Shown here: positions 19,183 to 28,052 of the stretch, piece by piece
Position numbering within the stretch: position 1 is the first letter of the stretch
How the letters are laid out: every line of letters begins with the position of its first letter
From: Chitinophagaceae bacterium
Lineage (GTDB): Bacteria; Bacteroidota; Bacteroidia; Chitinophagales; Chitinophagaceae
NCBI GenBank assembly: GCA_947371755.1
Contig: CANBQT010000002.1
Location: forward strand, 62,001 to 126,000
Length of the DNA stretch: 64,000 nucleotides
Direction of reading: 5' to 3'
The notes under the pieces: generated by a model
What the model saw: only the letters and a program-made list of their open reading frames with translations
The model's database searches: none
What the model was told of the DNA's origin: nothing
Translations under genes and position numbers: made by a program

Positions 19183-20370
19183 TTACTTAATCACCCCTAA
19201 TTGTTTACCTACTTTGGTGAATGCAGTAATTGCTTTGTCTAAATGTTCATGGGTATGTGCCGCGCTCAATTGAACCCTTATTCTAGCTAAGCCCTTTGCC
19301 ACTACTGGATAGAAGAAGCCTATTACATAAACGCCTTCTTCTAATAGTGCTGCAGCAAATTTTTGAGCAACAGTTGCCTCATATAACATAATCGGCACAA
19401 TAGGATGGTCTCCAGGTTTGATGTCAAACCCTGCTTCCGTCATTTTAGTGCGGAAATAGTTGGTATTATATTCTAACTGATCACGAAGGTCAGTTGTTTC
19501 TGTTAGCATATCTAGCACAGCGATGGAAGCTCCAACTATACTCGGTGCAACTGTATTTGAAAATAAGTAAGGTCTGCTTCTTTGACGCAACATTTCTATC
19601 ACTTCTTTTTTACCTGAAGTAAATCCACCACTTGCACCACCCAAGGCTTTACCTAGTGTTCCTGTGATAATATCAATTCTTCCCATCACACCCCGATATT
19701 CATGGGTACCTCTTCCGGTCTTTCCTAAAAATCCAGATGAATGGCATTCATCAATCATCACAATGGCGTCATATTTATCCGCAAGATCACAGATCTTATC
19801 TAATTGGGCGATGGTTCCATCCATACTAAAAGAACCATCTGTAACAATAATTCTATTTCTAAGGCTTGCCGTTTCTTTCAATTTCTGTTCTAAATCGTCC
19901 ATATTATTATGTTCATATCGATATCGTTGTGCTTTACACAAACGAACTCCATCAATAATAGAAGCATGATTTAGTGAATCGCTGATAATTGCATCCTGCT
20001 CATTGAACAATGGCTCAAATACTCCTCCATTTGCATCAAAGGCAGCAGCATATAAAATCGTGTCTTCAGTACCTAAAAACTGTGCAATCTTTTGCTCTAG
20101 TTCCTTATGTATATCCTGTGTGCCGCAAATAAATCGCACGCTGCTCATACCATATCCATGTGAATCAATCGCTTTGTGCGCCGCTTCGATTACTTTGGGA
20201 TGAGAAGATAGTCCGAGATAATTATTTGCACAAAAATTTAAAACAGTTTTACCATTTACGGTTATTTCCGGCCCCTGTTCGCTTGTAATAATACGTTCGC
20301 GTTTGAATAATCCAGCAGCATCAATTTCAGCAACTTCTTCTTGTATACGTTTGATAAAACTCTGATTCAT
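19183..20370 (-). CDS. kbl: Glycine C-acetyltransferase (2-amino-3-ketobutyrate CoA ligase)
   Basis: 395 residues of the alpha-oxoamine synthase family, PLP dependent. FCANNYLGLSSHPKV, VRFICGTQDIHKELE, DSLNHASIIDGVRLCKA and TGTLGKALGGASGG with the PLP lysine Lys241 follow the E. coli Kbl pattern closely. It converts 2-amino-3-ketobutyrate and CoA to glycine and acetyl-CoA in threonine degradation. The usual partner tdh is not adjacent. Other members of the fold (serine palmitoyltransferase, cysteate acyltransferase) are less similar to what is seen here. Confidence 0.93.
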   Translation of the reverse strand: MNQSFIKRIQEEVAEIDAAGLFKRERIITSEQGPEITVNGKTVLNFCANNYLGLSSHPKVIEAAHKAIDSHGYGMSSVRFICGTQDIHKELEQKIAQFLGTEDTILYAAAFDANGGVFEPLFNEQDAIISDSLNHASIIDGVRLCKAQRYRYEHNNMDDLEQKLKETASLRNRIIVTDGSFSMDGTIAQLDKICDLADKYDAIVMIDECHSSGFLGKTGRGTHEYRGVMGRIDIITGTLGKALGGASGGFTSGKKEVIEMLRQRSRPYLFSNTVAPSIVGASIAVLDMLTETTDLRDQLEYNTNYFRTKMTEAGFDIKPGDHPIVPIMLYEATVAQKFAAALLEEGVYVIGFFYPVVAKGLARIRVQLSAAHTHEHLDKAITAFTKVGKQLGVIK

Positions 20371-20484
20371 AATTTACTGTTTGAGCTCAAAGGTAATGCA
20401 GTAAATTATACAGAACTCTCAAAAATATAAAGACCTAACAGTTCCATATTTTAGCAGCCGAAAATAATTTTCAGACATTAAAAA

Positions 20485-21642
20485 ATGGGGCTTTACCTTT
20501 ACAAAATGAAAAGAGTTTTGATCCTCTTGAGTTCTATAGCTATTTTAAGTGCCTGTAGTAAATCGTCTAATCCAGACCCTGTAACCCCAACTTTACCTCC
20601 AATATTAGCACCATTAAATCCAGATTTTATACGCGGGGTAGATCTTTCATTTACTCCAGAAATTTTATTAGCAGGAACGATATTTAAAGACAACAATCAA
20701 ACAAAGGATCTGATTCAAATATTTAAAGACAAAGGACTAAACACAGTTCGCCTTCGTCTCTGGCATACACCTATTGATGCGCATTCCAGTTTACAAGAAG
20801 TGATAGATTTTGCAAAAAATTTAAATACCAAAGGATTCAATATTTGGCTCGACCTGCATTATTCAGATACCTGGGCAGACCCTTCTAATCAAACAAAACC
20901 TGCTGCCTGGAAAAATGCAAATTTTACAGACTTAAAAGACAGTGTTTATCAATATACCAGTCGAACTATTCAAGCATTTAAATCAGCAGGCATCACCCTT
21001 AAAATAGTTCAAATTGGGAATGAAACCAATAGTGGATTTTTATGGGATCTTGGAAAAGTTGGTGGTGCCTTTGATAGCAATTGGGGCAACTATACTTTAC
21101 TACTCAAAGAAGGTATTAGAGCCGTGAAAGACAATAGCAACACAACTAAAACTATGATCCATATAGCAGGATTTGACAGTTCAGACTGGTTCTTTGGAAA
21201 TCTGGCAACTCAAAACGTAAGCTATGATTATATCGGATTAAGTTACTATCCCATTTGGCATGGTAAAAGTCTAGATGTATTGTCCGCATCTCTTACCAGC
21301 CTGATCAATAAATACCAAAAACCAATCATTATTGCAGAGACATCTTATCCATTCACACTCTTATGGAACGACAATACTAATAATATTGTAGGTACTTCAT
21401 CTCAGTTGATCTCTGCATTTGACGCCACTCCGGATGGCCAAAATGCGTATACTAAGGCCTTAATTGATCTAATGCATAAATTGCCAGGTCAGCAAGGTTT
21501 AGGGGTTTGCTGGTGGGCCCCAGAATGGGTTAGTTTTAAAGGCAATTCTGCTACGAATGGTTCGAGTGCGGAAAATCTTACGCTATTTGATTTTAACAAT
21601 AATACCTTGCCTGCATTATCAAGCTTAGGATCTTACCAATAA
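20485..21642 (+). CDS. Arabinogalactan endo-beta-1,4-galactanase (GH53), lipoprotein
   Basis: 385 residues; an internal ATG at 20506 gives a cleaner signal peptide (MKRVLILLSSIAILSAC). The lipobox Cys24 and Asp/Pro-rich linker place it on the cell surface or in the periplasm. GH53 features: FIRGVDLSFTPEI, GLNTVRLRLWHTP, IWLDLHYSDTWADPSNQTKP, acid/base Glu180 in QIGNETNSG and nucleophile Glu285 in IIIAETSYPF. GH53 enzymes cleave beta-1,4-galactan side chains of pectin. No SusC/SusD pair adjoins it, so it is not in an obvious polysaccharide utilisation locus. Confidence 0.92.
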   Translation: MGLYLYKMKRVLILLSSIAILSACSKSSNPDPVTPTLPPILAPLNPDFIRGVDLSFTPEILLAGTIFKDNNQTKDLIQIFKDKGLNTVRLRLWHTPIDAHSSLQEVIDFAKNLNTKGFNIWLDLHYSDTWADPSNQTKPAAWKNANFTDLKDSVYQYTSRTIQAFKSAGITLKIVQIGNETNSGFLWDLGKVGGAFDSNWGNYTLLLKEGIRAVKDNSNTTKTMIHIAGFDSSDWFFGNLATQNVSYDYIGLSYYPIWHGKSLDVLSASLTSLINKYQKPIIIAETSYPFTLLWNDNTNNIVGTSSQLISAFDATPDGQNAYTKALIDLMHKLPGQQGLGVCWWAPEWVSFKGNSATNGSSAENLTLFDFNNNTLPALSSLGSYQ

Positions 21643-21765
21643 AAAGGCCACTCCTATCAAATGGCTTTAATAATTTATGAGTCTTAGACTATTTCTGAAT
21701 TGGAATTTTATGGAACATATTGGGAAGAATTATTTAACAGTAGATTTTATATCTAACAATGGGCT

Positions 21766-22452
21766 CTACTCTCTCACAAATCGATACCCAACACCTTTAA
21801 TGGTAATGATTTCGAGGTTTGAATCTTCTTTTAGGTAACTTCTGATTTTTGTAATATAAACGTCGAGGTTTCGGCTATTGAAGAAGCTATCGTTACCCCA
21901 GATATGATTCAATAATTCTCGGCGATCTATGATAGCATTACTATTGATGTAAAGGTATTTTAATAACTCAGTTTCACGATAAGACAACTTTTTGTCAATT
22001 GTTCCAAATCGAAGAATCTGTTTATTAATATGAAAATAATATCTACCAATTTGAATGGTTTCTCCCAATACTGTAATAGGCTCTTCTTTCCTAACACGAA
22101 GTGCATTTTCAACACGAACGATCAATTCTTCCATACTAAATGGCTTTTTAATATAATCATTGCCCCCAATTTTAAAGCCATGCACCAAATCTTCAGTAAG
22201 TGTTTTTGCAGTTAAAAATAAAATGGGAATATCATCATTGATTTTCCGAATGTCTTCTGCAATCTCAAACCCACTGCGATGTGGAAGCATTACATCCAGT
22301 ATACAGATATCTGGTTGCTCATCTTCAAAACTTCGCAAAACATCAGCACCATCAGTTTCCATTACTACTTCAAAACCACGACTTTCTAATGTTTCTTTTA
22401 CTATTTTACCCAGAAACAATTCATCTTCTACATACAGGATCTTTATACTCAT
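21766..22452 (-). CDS. OmpR/PhoB-family response regulator
   Basis: 228 residues. The receiver domain (1-120) has YVEDE, the phospho-acceptor Asp53 in CILDVMLP, and the switch Lys in YIKKPF. The C-terminal winged helix (about 130-228) contains KLSYRETELLKYLYIN, RELLNHIWGNDSFFNSRNLDVYITKIR and GVGYRF. The overall look is like Bacteroides RprY. Its ATG overlaps the stop of the histidine kinase by 4 bp, so the pair is translationally coupled. Confidence 0.93.
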   Translation of the reverse strand: MSIKILYVEDELFLGKIVKETLESRGFEVVMETDGADVLRSFEDEQPDICILDVMLPHRSGFEIAEDIRKINDDIPILFLTAKTLTEDLVHGFKIGGNDYIKKPFSMEELIVRVENALRVRKEEPITVLGETIQIGRYYFHINKQILRFGTIDKKLSYRETELLKYLYINSNAIIDRRELLNHIWGNDSFFNSRNLDVYITKIRSYLKEDSNLEIITIKGVGYRFVRE

Positions 22453-24110
22453 GCTTTGGGTAGTTTAATGATAAATCTGCTGCCCTTTCCCAATTCGGTT
22501 TCTAACTGGATAGTTCCATTGTGTTTACGCACAACTTCTGCTACATAACTTAATCCTAATCCATAGCCCTTTATATTATGATGATCACCAGAAGGAACTC
22601 TAAAAAATTTATCAAATATTTTATCCGTATAGCCAGGTTCAATTCCAATTCCATTGTCTGAAACAGACAATTGCAAATCATTAGAAATAGAAGTTAATTC
22701 AATATTGATGTTTGGATTCTCCTTACTATACTTCAATGCATTGTCAATTAAATTGTAAATCACACTTGTAATATGCATCCTGTCTGCGCTCATATAAAAA
22801 TCGGAGCCAAATATCTTGAAACTTATAGTAGCCTTATTTTTTTCAAACTGTAATCGCATACTATAAACAACTTCATCTACCAATTGCTTCAGATCAATAT
22901 TTTCTTTCTGAAGTTCAATGTCCTTGTTTTCAAACATCGAAAGTTTTAATACTTTATCAACCAACATACTTAAACGCTGTAATTCAGCAGCTGAAATATC
23001 AAGATATTCTTTAGTTCTTTCAGGGCTCTCCAAAGCATCAAAATTACGTAATGCTTCAATTGCCACATTTACAGTAGAGATAGGGGTTTTTAATTCATGT
23101 GTAATATTGCTGATAAAATCGTTTTTCATCAGGGCAAGTCTGCGTTGTGCCAAAAGGTTTCTATATAAGAACAAAAATGTAATAGCAATAAATGCCACTA
23201 GTAATACAGACAACCCCATTTGAGGTAGCATATTGCCTAAAAGAAATAAAGTTGGGGTATCAAAACTTGCCTGATATGCATTTTTACTTAAAAAACCAAC
23301 TGGCACTTTAGAAGTAGCAAAATCACTCCCTGCAAAGTTTTCTGGTTTAAAAATACTGTCTTTAGTGATATGAAAAACAGCTGTTATACCATTTAGTGCA
23401 AGTGCCTTTTTATAAACCGAATCAATTTGATCAATAGATATAGTGTCATTCAAGACCCTCGATTTGACCAATACATCTTTTGCAGCCATATGTTTAAGGC
23501 CAGGTGGAGGTTTTCTATTTCTTGGTCCTTCAAATTCTGGATGACCATGAAATTCTACTCTTGTTTTTCTCAATTCTTTCCCAGCTTCACTTAATCCCAA
23601 ATTAATTCCATCCTGAATCAGTTGGGTAATATTTATACTAGTTGATTTTATTTTCTTGGTATGGTTAGTATCAGACGTATGATTAATTACAATAGCAGGT
23701 GACTTTTCGTCAAAGTGCTCATTTTGCAAATTAATCTCCTCTTCCGACGAATCAACATTCGTTGAAAAAGAGATTTCATTATTTTGTTCTGAACTATTAG
23801 TAGAAAAACTAATGCGGGGTATTTTTGCATTTACTAATTCTGCCACATCGCCCATAAAGCTATTCTCTTCAGGGATATATTTATAAAAGAATGAGTCTCG
23901 TTTTAATCTTTGAGCTTGCACTTTATACATGGTTTCACGAAATACTACATCAGTAGTTTTTTTAAAACCAGAGGCCTCCTCACCATATAATTTATGCAAC
24001 CAGTAAATTTGAAATCCAGCTATCAAAACAAAAGCAGCCACCATCAGCAAGCGGGCTATTTGCAATTTTGATACATGGAATCTGAGCATATTTAATTTTT
24101 TGAAAAACAA
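22449..24110 (-). CDS. Sensor histidine kinase (RprX-like)
   Basis: 553 residues. The N-terminal TM (about 17-36) is followed by a large periplasmic region (about 37-280), a second TM (about 290-312), then HisKA with the phospho-accepting His in NDFISNITHELKTPISTVN. The HATPase domain has VIYNLIDNALKYS, DNGIG and GYGLGLSYV. No HAMP domain is obvious. The periplasmic part is low in recognisable motifs. Divergent to it, 108 bp away, is the GLPGLI-family gene, which this two-component pair could control. Confidence 0.92.
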   Translation of the reverse strand: MFFKKLNMLRFHVSKLQIARLLMVAAFVLIAGFQIYWLHKLYGEEASGFKKTTDVVFRETMYKVQAQRLKRDSFFYKYIPEENSFMGDVAELVNAKIPRISFSTNSSEQNNEISFSTNVDSSEEEINLQNEHFDEKSPAIVINHTSDTNHTKKIKSTSINITQLIQDGINLGLSEAGKELRKTRVEFHGHPEFEGPRNRKPPPGLKHMAAKDVLVKSRVLNDTISIDQIDSVYKKALALNGITAVFHITKDSIFKPENFAGSDFATSKVPVGFLSKNAYQASFDTPTLFLLGNMLPQMGLSVLLVAFIAITFLFLYRNLLAQRRLALMKNDFISNITHELKTPISTVNVAIEALRNFDALESPERTKEYLDISAAELQRLSMLVDKVLKLSMFENKDIELQKENIDLKQLVDEVVYSMRLQFEKNKATISFKIFGSDFYMSADRMHITSVIYNLIDNALKYSKENPNINIELTSISNDLQLSVSDNGIGIEPGYTDKIFDKFFRVPSGDHHNIKGYGLGLSYVAEVVRKHNGTIQLETELGKGSRFIIKLPKA

Positions 24111-24191
24111 ATGTACTATGCAATTGTACCTTTTCTCCGATTCATTAACATAAATTAACCAAATTGTCAGTATTCTTAACCACTAAGTCTT

Positions 24192-24199
24192 TAGATTTG
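24192..24199 (+). promoter_or_regulatory. Bacteroidota-type -7 promoter element
   Basis: TAGATTTG matches TAnnTTTG exactly, 19 bp ahead of the GLPGLI start, in the divergent intergenic region shared with the histidine kinase. Confidence 0.5.
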
Positions 24200-24218
24200 A
24201 CCCAATAAAACAACCTCG

Positions 24219-25040
24219 ATGAAAAAAATATTATTCTCTATTTACTTCCTTGGTTTATTCATGACTCTTTCTGCTCAACAAAAAGTGGGCACAGTGCTAT
24301 TTGAAAGAAAAATCAATATGCATCGAATCATTCAAGACGACCAAATGCGTGCCATGATGCCTGAATTTAGAACAAGCGAACACATTTTACTTTTTAGTGA
24401 TAGTGTGTCGGTATATAAACTTGTCCCTGAAGATGAAGCTCCGGATCCTTTCGCAGGTGGAGGCGGTGGACCAAGGGTGATGATGCGTTTCGGGGCAGAT
24501 GGCGGAGATCTATACAAGAATTTCGCACAATCAAAATCTATTCAAACATCTGAACTAGGGGGAAAGAATTTTTTAATCACGGATTCTATTCGTCAACAAC
24601 CCTGGAAATTAAGCAGTGAAACCAAACAAATATTAGGTTATAGTTGCCATAAAGCAACCAGAAAAATAAATCAACCGATGATGGGAATGAGAAGAGTAAC
24701 CATGACAAGTGGAGGCGGCGCCCCTACTGCGGATACTACTTCTAAGAATAGACCTACCCCTAAAGAAATTGAAGTAGTAGCCTGGTTTGCAGATGACTTA
24801 ATAAGTCCGGTTGGTCCCGAAAACTATGGTCAATTACCTGGTGTGATTTTGGAATTAAATATTGATAATGGGCAAACTGTTTATACTGCAAAAGAGGTAA
24901 AGAAGACTGTGGATGCAAAAGAATTAAAAGAACCTAAAAAAGGAAAAGTTGTAACCCAGCAAGAGTATATGAAAATAATGCAGGAACTAATGAGTAATCA
25001 AGGCGGGCCAGGCATGATGAGGATGAGGATTGACAATTAG
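24219..25040 (+). CDS. GLPGLI family protein
   Basis: 273 residues with a signal peptide (MKKILFSIYFLGLFMTLSAQ). The family-defining segment appears as NYGQLPGVILELNIDNG (residues about 203-220, QLPGVIL in place of GLPGLIL), preceded by ILGYSCHKATRKI and a WFADDLISPVGP strand. Two Gly-rich or Met-rich stretches (FAGGGGGPRVMMRFG, MGMRRVTMTSGGGAP) interrupt it, and the tail is Met/Gly-rich. GLPGLI proteins are periplasmic Bacteroidota proteins of unknown function, often next to beta-barrel receptors, as here (convergent with the 25158-27965 gene). Confidence 0.85.
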   Translation: MKKILFSIYFLGLFMTLSAQQKVGTVLFERKINMHRIIQDDQMRAMMPEFRTSEHILLFSDSVSVYKLVPEDEAPDPFAGGGGGPRVMMRFGADGGDLYKNFAQSKSIQTSELGGKNFLITDSIRQQPWKLSSETKQILGYSCHKATRKINQPMMGMRRVTMTSGGGAPTADTTSKNRPTPKEIEVVAWFADDLISPVGPENYGQLPGVILELNIDNGQTVYTAKEVKKTVDAKELKEPKKGKVVTQQEYMKIMQELMSNQGGPGMMRMRIDN

Positions 25041-25073
25041 TCTTACCACCCCGTCTGTTCGCTCAATCGCTCC

Positions 25074-25109
25074 AGTTTCCCCTCCATCGCATGCGATGGA
25101 GGGGAAACT
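25074..25109. repeat. 36-bp perfect palindrome (also acts as terminator), copy 1
   Basis: Arms AGTTTCCCCTCCATCGCA and its exact complement meet without a loop; on the + strand it is followed by TTTTGTTTTTT, so it can terminate both convergent neighbours. The 26-bp core, from CCCCTCC to GGAGGGG, recurs exactly at 58683-58708. Confidence 0.9.
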
Positions 25110-25135
25110 TTTTGTTTTTTAATTTACATGTCTTT

Positions 25136-25156
25136 CTTCACTCTTCACTCTTCACT
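25136..25156. repeat. CTTCACT heptamer array, copy 1 (three units)
   Basis: Three exact tandem CTTCACT units abutting the stop codon of the outer-membrane protein gene. The same unit, following the same palindrome in the same orientation, forms a longer array at 58744-58792. Confidence 0.85.
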
Positions 25157-25157
25157 T

Positions 25158-27965
25158 TTAGTTCATAGTCCTGATCATCACTCGAGCTCCCTGTGCAGCT
25201 GATCCGGCTTTGTTTAAGCGATAGGTTGCAGTTAGTAAAAAATAACGTTTCAACACATTATATCGAGTATCCTCTATATAATTTTGATTAGCATTACGAG
25301 AAATGCCTTGGTTTTTATTTAATAGATCATACACAGAGAATTTAATCTCAGCTCTTTTATTTTTCAAAAAACCTTTTGCCATAGAAAGATTCCATATAGG
25401 CATATTGATATTGTAACCATCTGCTCTTCCAGTATTGATGGTATAGTTGAAAGTATTGTTGAAAATTAGTCCCCAGGGAAGATTTTGAGTTGATTCAAGA
25501 CCATAAATTTGTTGGAGGTAATTGCTATTTAACTGAGGCTGTAATCCATATATTGCCTTACTAAAGTTGAGTCTAGCACTAAACCGAACATCAATAAGAT
25601 CGTCCTTGGCAAAGGACCAACTTAGATTAGGACCTATACTCGAGTTTTGAATATTATTTTTTACGCCATTTATAAAAGAGATATTATTATTGTAATTCGA
25701 CCCAATTCCAATGTCAATTCTTGAAGAAAGTTTTTTAATTGGAAATCCCATATCTGCGTTTGCGAAAAAAGAATAAACCCCATCAGCATTTACTGGCATA
25801 CTCATTCTTGTTCCATTACTCTGAATAATATCAGCATTTACAATGGCGTTGTCTGATTTATTAGCTGCAATAAATGCAAAGAAATTACTTTGTGTGAAAG
25901 TATTTGCGCTGAAATAATTCAAATCAAGGGATTGTTGATAGGTACGTTTTAAGTTGGGATTTCCTACATAAGAATTTAATGGATCGCTCACATCAATGAT
26001 AGGCTGTAATTGATTAGTAGTAGGATTTTGTGTAGAAGTTGTATAATTCAAACCTAAATTCCTGGTACTATTCATTTTATATTGCAAATTGAATAAAGGC
26101 AAAACATCTGTGAATCCCTGTTGAATATTTTTTCCGTTTGTTTGATTGGTACTTAACAATTCTGTTTTTTGTAATGAAGCTCCTAATGTATAATTGAATT
26201 TTTTCTGATTACTCCGCCAATTAATTCCTGCACCGCCAAATTGAAAACTATTTTTAAAATCATTACTCTGCAAATTGTTTAACTGATCATATTTACCCGA
26301 TGAAGCATTATAATCCCATGACTGCCTTGTACTTTTACCGATACTAGTATTATAAAATAAACTGAATTCCAATAACGACTTTTTACCAAATGGTTCTGTA
26401 TAAATCAAGTTGCCGCCAAAACTATTTGCATTAGATGCCCTGTTGTTTATTTGATTAATCACACTATCTTTTAAAGGCAGCCCATTTGTATAGTAGGTAG
26501 TATTTGTCTGCAATGTTCCATTTTGGGTACTATTATTATAATTCCAATTTAGGTTTGACGAAATGGTTCTTCCTTTTTTTGCTAATTTTTTTCTGAATTG
26601 GGCCGTTGTAACCATATTGGTGGCGTCTGAATGTGCGGTTGTTAAGCTATTTCCACTATTCAATAATGCCTTCTTCGCTGTGATAGATTGATATTGATTT
26701 CCAGAACTATTATCATTTTGTTGTAAGGTTAATTGAGGAACAATTTTAAACGAAGTGGTACTATCAATTTTTTGATCAATACTAAAATTCGCTTTTTGTT
26801 GTTTCACCTCTTTTCGAGAAGTCGAGTTGGCATAATAATCAAAATTATTACCGGGCAAAATATTTTGTCTCACTGTAGATCTGTCGGTAGTTAAATCAAC
26901 ATCACTACCTACAATACTTCCATTGAAATCAGTTTTTTTGTTCCAGGTATCATTAAAATTCACACCACCTGCCAAAGTATTCGCAACTCCTTGTTGGTTC
27001 TGTCCCATTCCTGAAATGGGGAGTGCGTTGTCTTCACCTCCATTTGTTCGGATGGTGATATTTCCTCCTGATTTCATTCCCCTCGATAATTCGCCTGTAA
27101 AGTTCAATACATCATTGATTGAAAATCCTTGCCGATTGGTATTATTGGCCATACCCAAGGCAGACAATTGTTGATCCCCATTGAATTTATTGATATTGGT
27201 TTGCCCATCATATTTTCCATCATTACCTACCCCAGCTGATACTTTGCCAAAAAGAGATTTATTGCGATCTTTTTTAAGTTTAAGATTGATAGCTTTCTCA
27301 GATTGTCCATCATCTACACCTGTAAACTCTGCTCTGTCAGATTTCTTATCAAATACCTGAACTTTATCAACTGCATCCGCATCAAGATTTTTAGTAGCTA
27401 ATTTTGGATCCCCTGTAAAAAATTCTTTTCCATTTACAAGTACTCGATTAATTTTTTGTCCGTTTACCCGAACAGTTCCATCAGCATCTAAAGTAACACC
27501 CGGTAGTTTCTTTAAGAGGTCTTCCACCACAGCATTGGGTTGTGTTTTAAAATTCTCTGTATTGAATTCCAGTGTATCGTTGTTCATTACAACTGGTGCT
27601 CTTTTAGCTGTAACCGTAACTGAACTGGCATTTTTAATATCGGTTAAATTTATCAACCCCATATCCAATGATTCTACATCTTTCAATTGAAAATTTTGCC
27701 ATACCGGAATAAACCCTACATATGAAGCAGACAATAAATAGGATCCTTTACTAATATTTTTGAGCATAAATTTTCCAGAAGAGTCAGCTCTGGTAAAATT
27801 TATCAGCGTTGAATCCTTTGAATTAACAAGTGAAATGGTAGCATACGCAAGTCCTTTTTTACTTGCGGTATCAAATACAATTCCATGAATACTAGATGAT
27901 GTATTTTGAGCAACAGAAATCAAAAAAAGAAACACGGAAACAACTAAAAGTAACACTCGACTCAT
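25158..27965 (-). CDS. TonB-receptor-like outer membrane beta-barrel protein (OMP_b-brl family)
   Basis: 935 residues. The signal peptide (MSRVLLLVVSVFLFLISVAQ) is followed by a carboxypeptidase-regulatory-like domain (residues about 24-110, HGIVFDTASKKGLAYATI). A plug-like region comes next (VVEDLLKKLPGVTLDADGTV, KINRVLVNGKEFFTGDPK). The rest, rich in Asn/Ser with alternating strands, is a long 22-strand-type beta barrel. Members resemble SusC-type receptors but generally lack a recognisable TonB box and a SusD partner. It is paralogous to 40426-43257 along its whole length and convergent with the GLPGLI gene. Confidence 0.88.
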   Translation of the reverse strand: MSRVLLLVVSVFLFLISVAQNTSSSIHGIVFDTASKKGLAYATISLVNSKDSTLINFTRADSSGKFMLKNISKGSYLLSASYVGFIPVWQNFQLKDVESLDMGLINLTDIKNASSVTVTAKRAPVVMNNDTLEFNTENFKTQPNAVVEDLLKKLPGVTLDADGTVRVNGQKINRVLVNGKEFFTGDPKLATKNLDADAVDKVQVFDKKSDRAEFTGVDDGQSEKAINLKLKKDRNKSLFGKVSAGVGNDGKYDGQTNINKFNGDQQLSALGMANNTNRQGFSINDVLNFTGELSRGMKSGGNITIRTNGGEDNALPISGMGQNQQGVANTLAGGVNFNDTWNKKTDFNGSIVGSDVDLTTDRSTVRQNILPGNNFDYYANSTSRKEVKQQKANFSIDQKIDSTTSFKIVPQLTLQQNDNSSGNQYQSITAKKALLNSGNSLTTAHSDATNMVTTAQFRKKLAKKGRTISSNLNWNYNNSTQNGTLQTNTTYYTNGLPLKDSVINQINNRASNANSFGGNLIYTEPFGKKSLLEFSLFYNTSIGKSTRQSWDYNASSGKYDQLNNLQSNDFKNSFQFGGAGINWRSNQKKFNYTLGASLQKTELLSTNQTNGKNIQQGFTDVLPLFNLQYKMNSTRNLGLNYTTSTQNPTTNQLQPIIDVSDPLNSYVGNPNLKRTYQQSLDLNYFSANTFTQSNFFAFIAANKSDNAIVNADIIQSNGTRMSMPVNADGVYSFFANADMGFPIKKLSSRIDIGIGSNYNNNISFINGVKNNIQNSSIGPNLSWSFAKDDLIDVRFSARLNFSKAIYGLQPQLNSNYLQQIYGLESTQNLPWGLIFNNTFNYTINTGRADGYNINMPIWNLSMAKGFLKNKRAEIKFSVYDLLNKNQGISRNANQNYIEDTRYNVLKRYFLLTATYRLNKAGSAAQGARVMIRTMN

Positions 27966-28052
27966 GCAGATATTTTGTGCCTCGAAAATATGACAAGATT
28001 AATTAGCAATCAGTTAATGCAACTAGGAACAATGTTAATTATGGTTAATGAA

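Noticed and set aside
19183..20370. kbl as cysteate or serine fatty-acyltransferase linked to comB
   Set aside because: The sequence follows E. coli Kbl closely at the NYLGLSSHP, VRFICGTQD and LNHASIIDGVRLCKA segments; there is no sign of the lipid-forming branch.
21643..21668. Hairpin AAAGGCCA/TGGCTTT after the galactanase gene
   Set aside because: One bulge, a long loop and no T run make it too weak to call a terminator.
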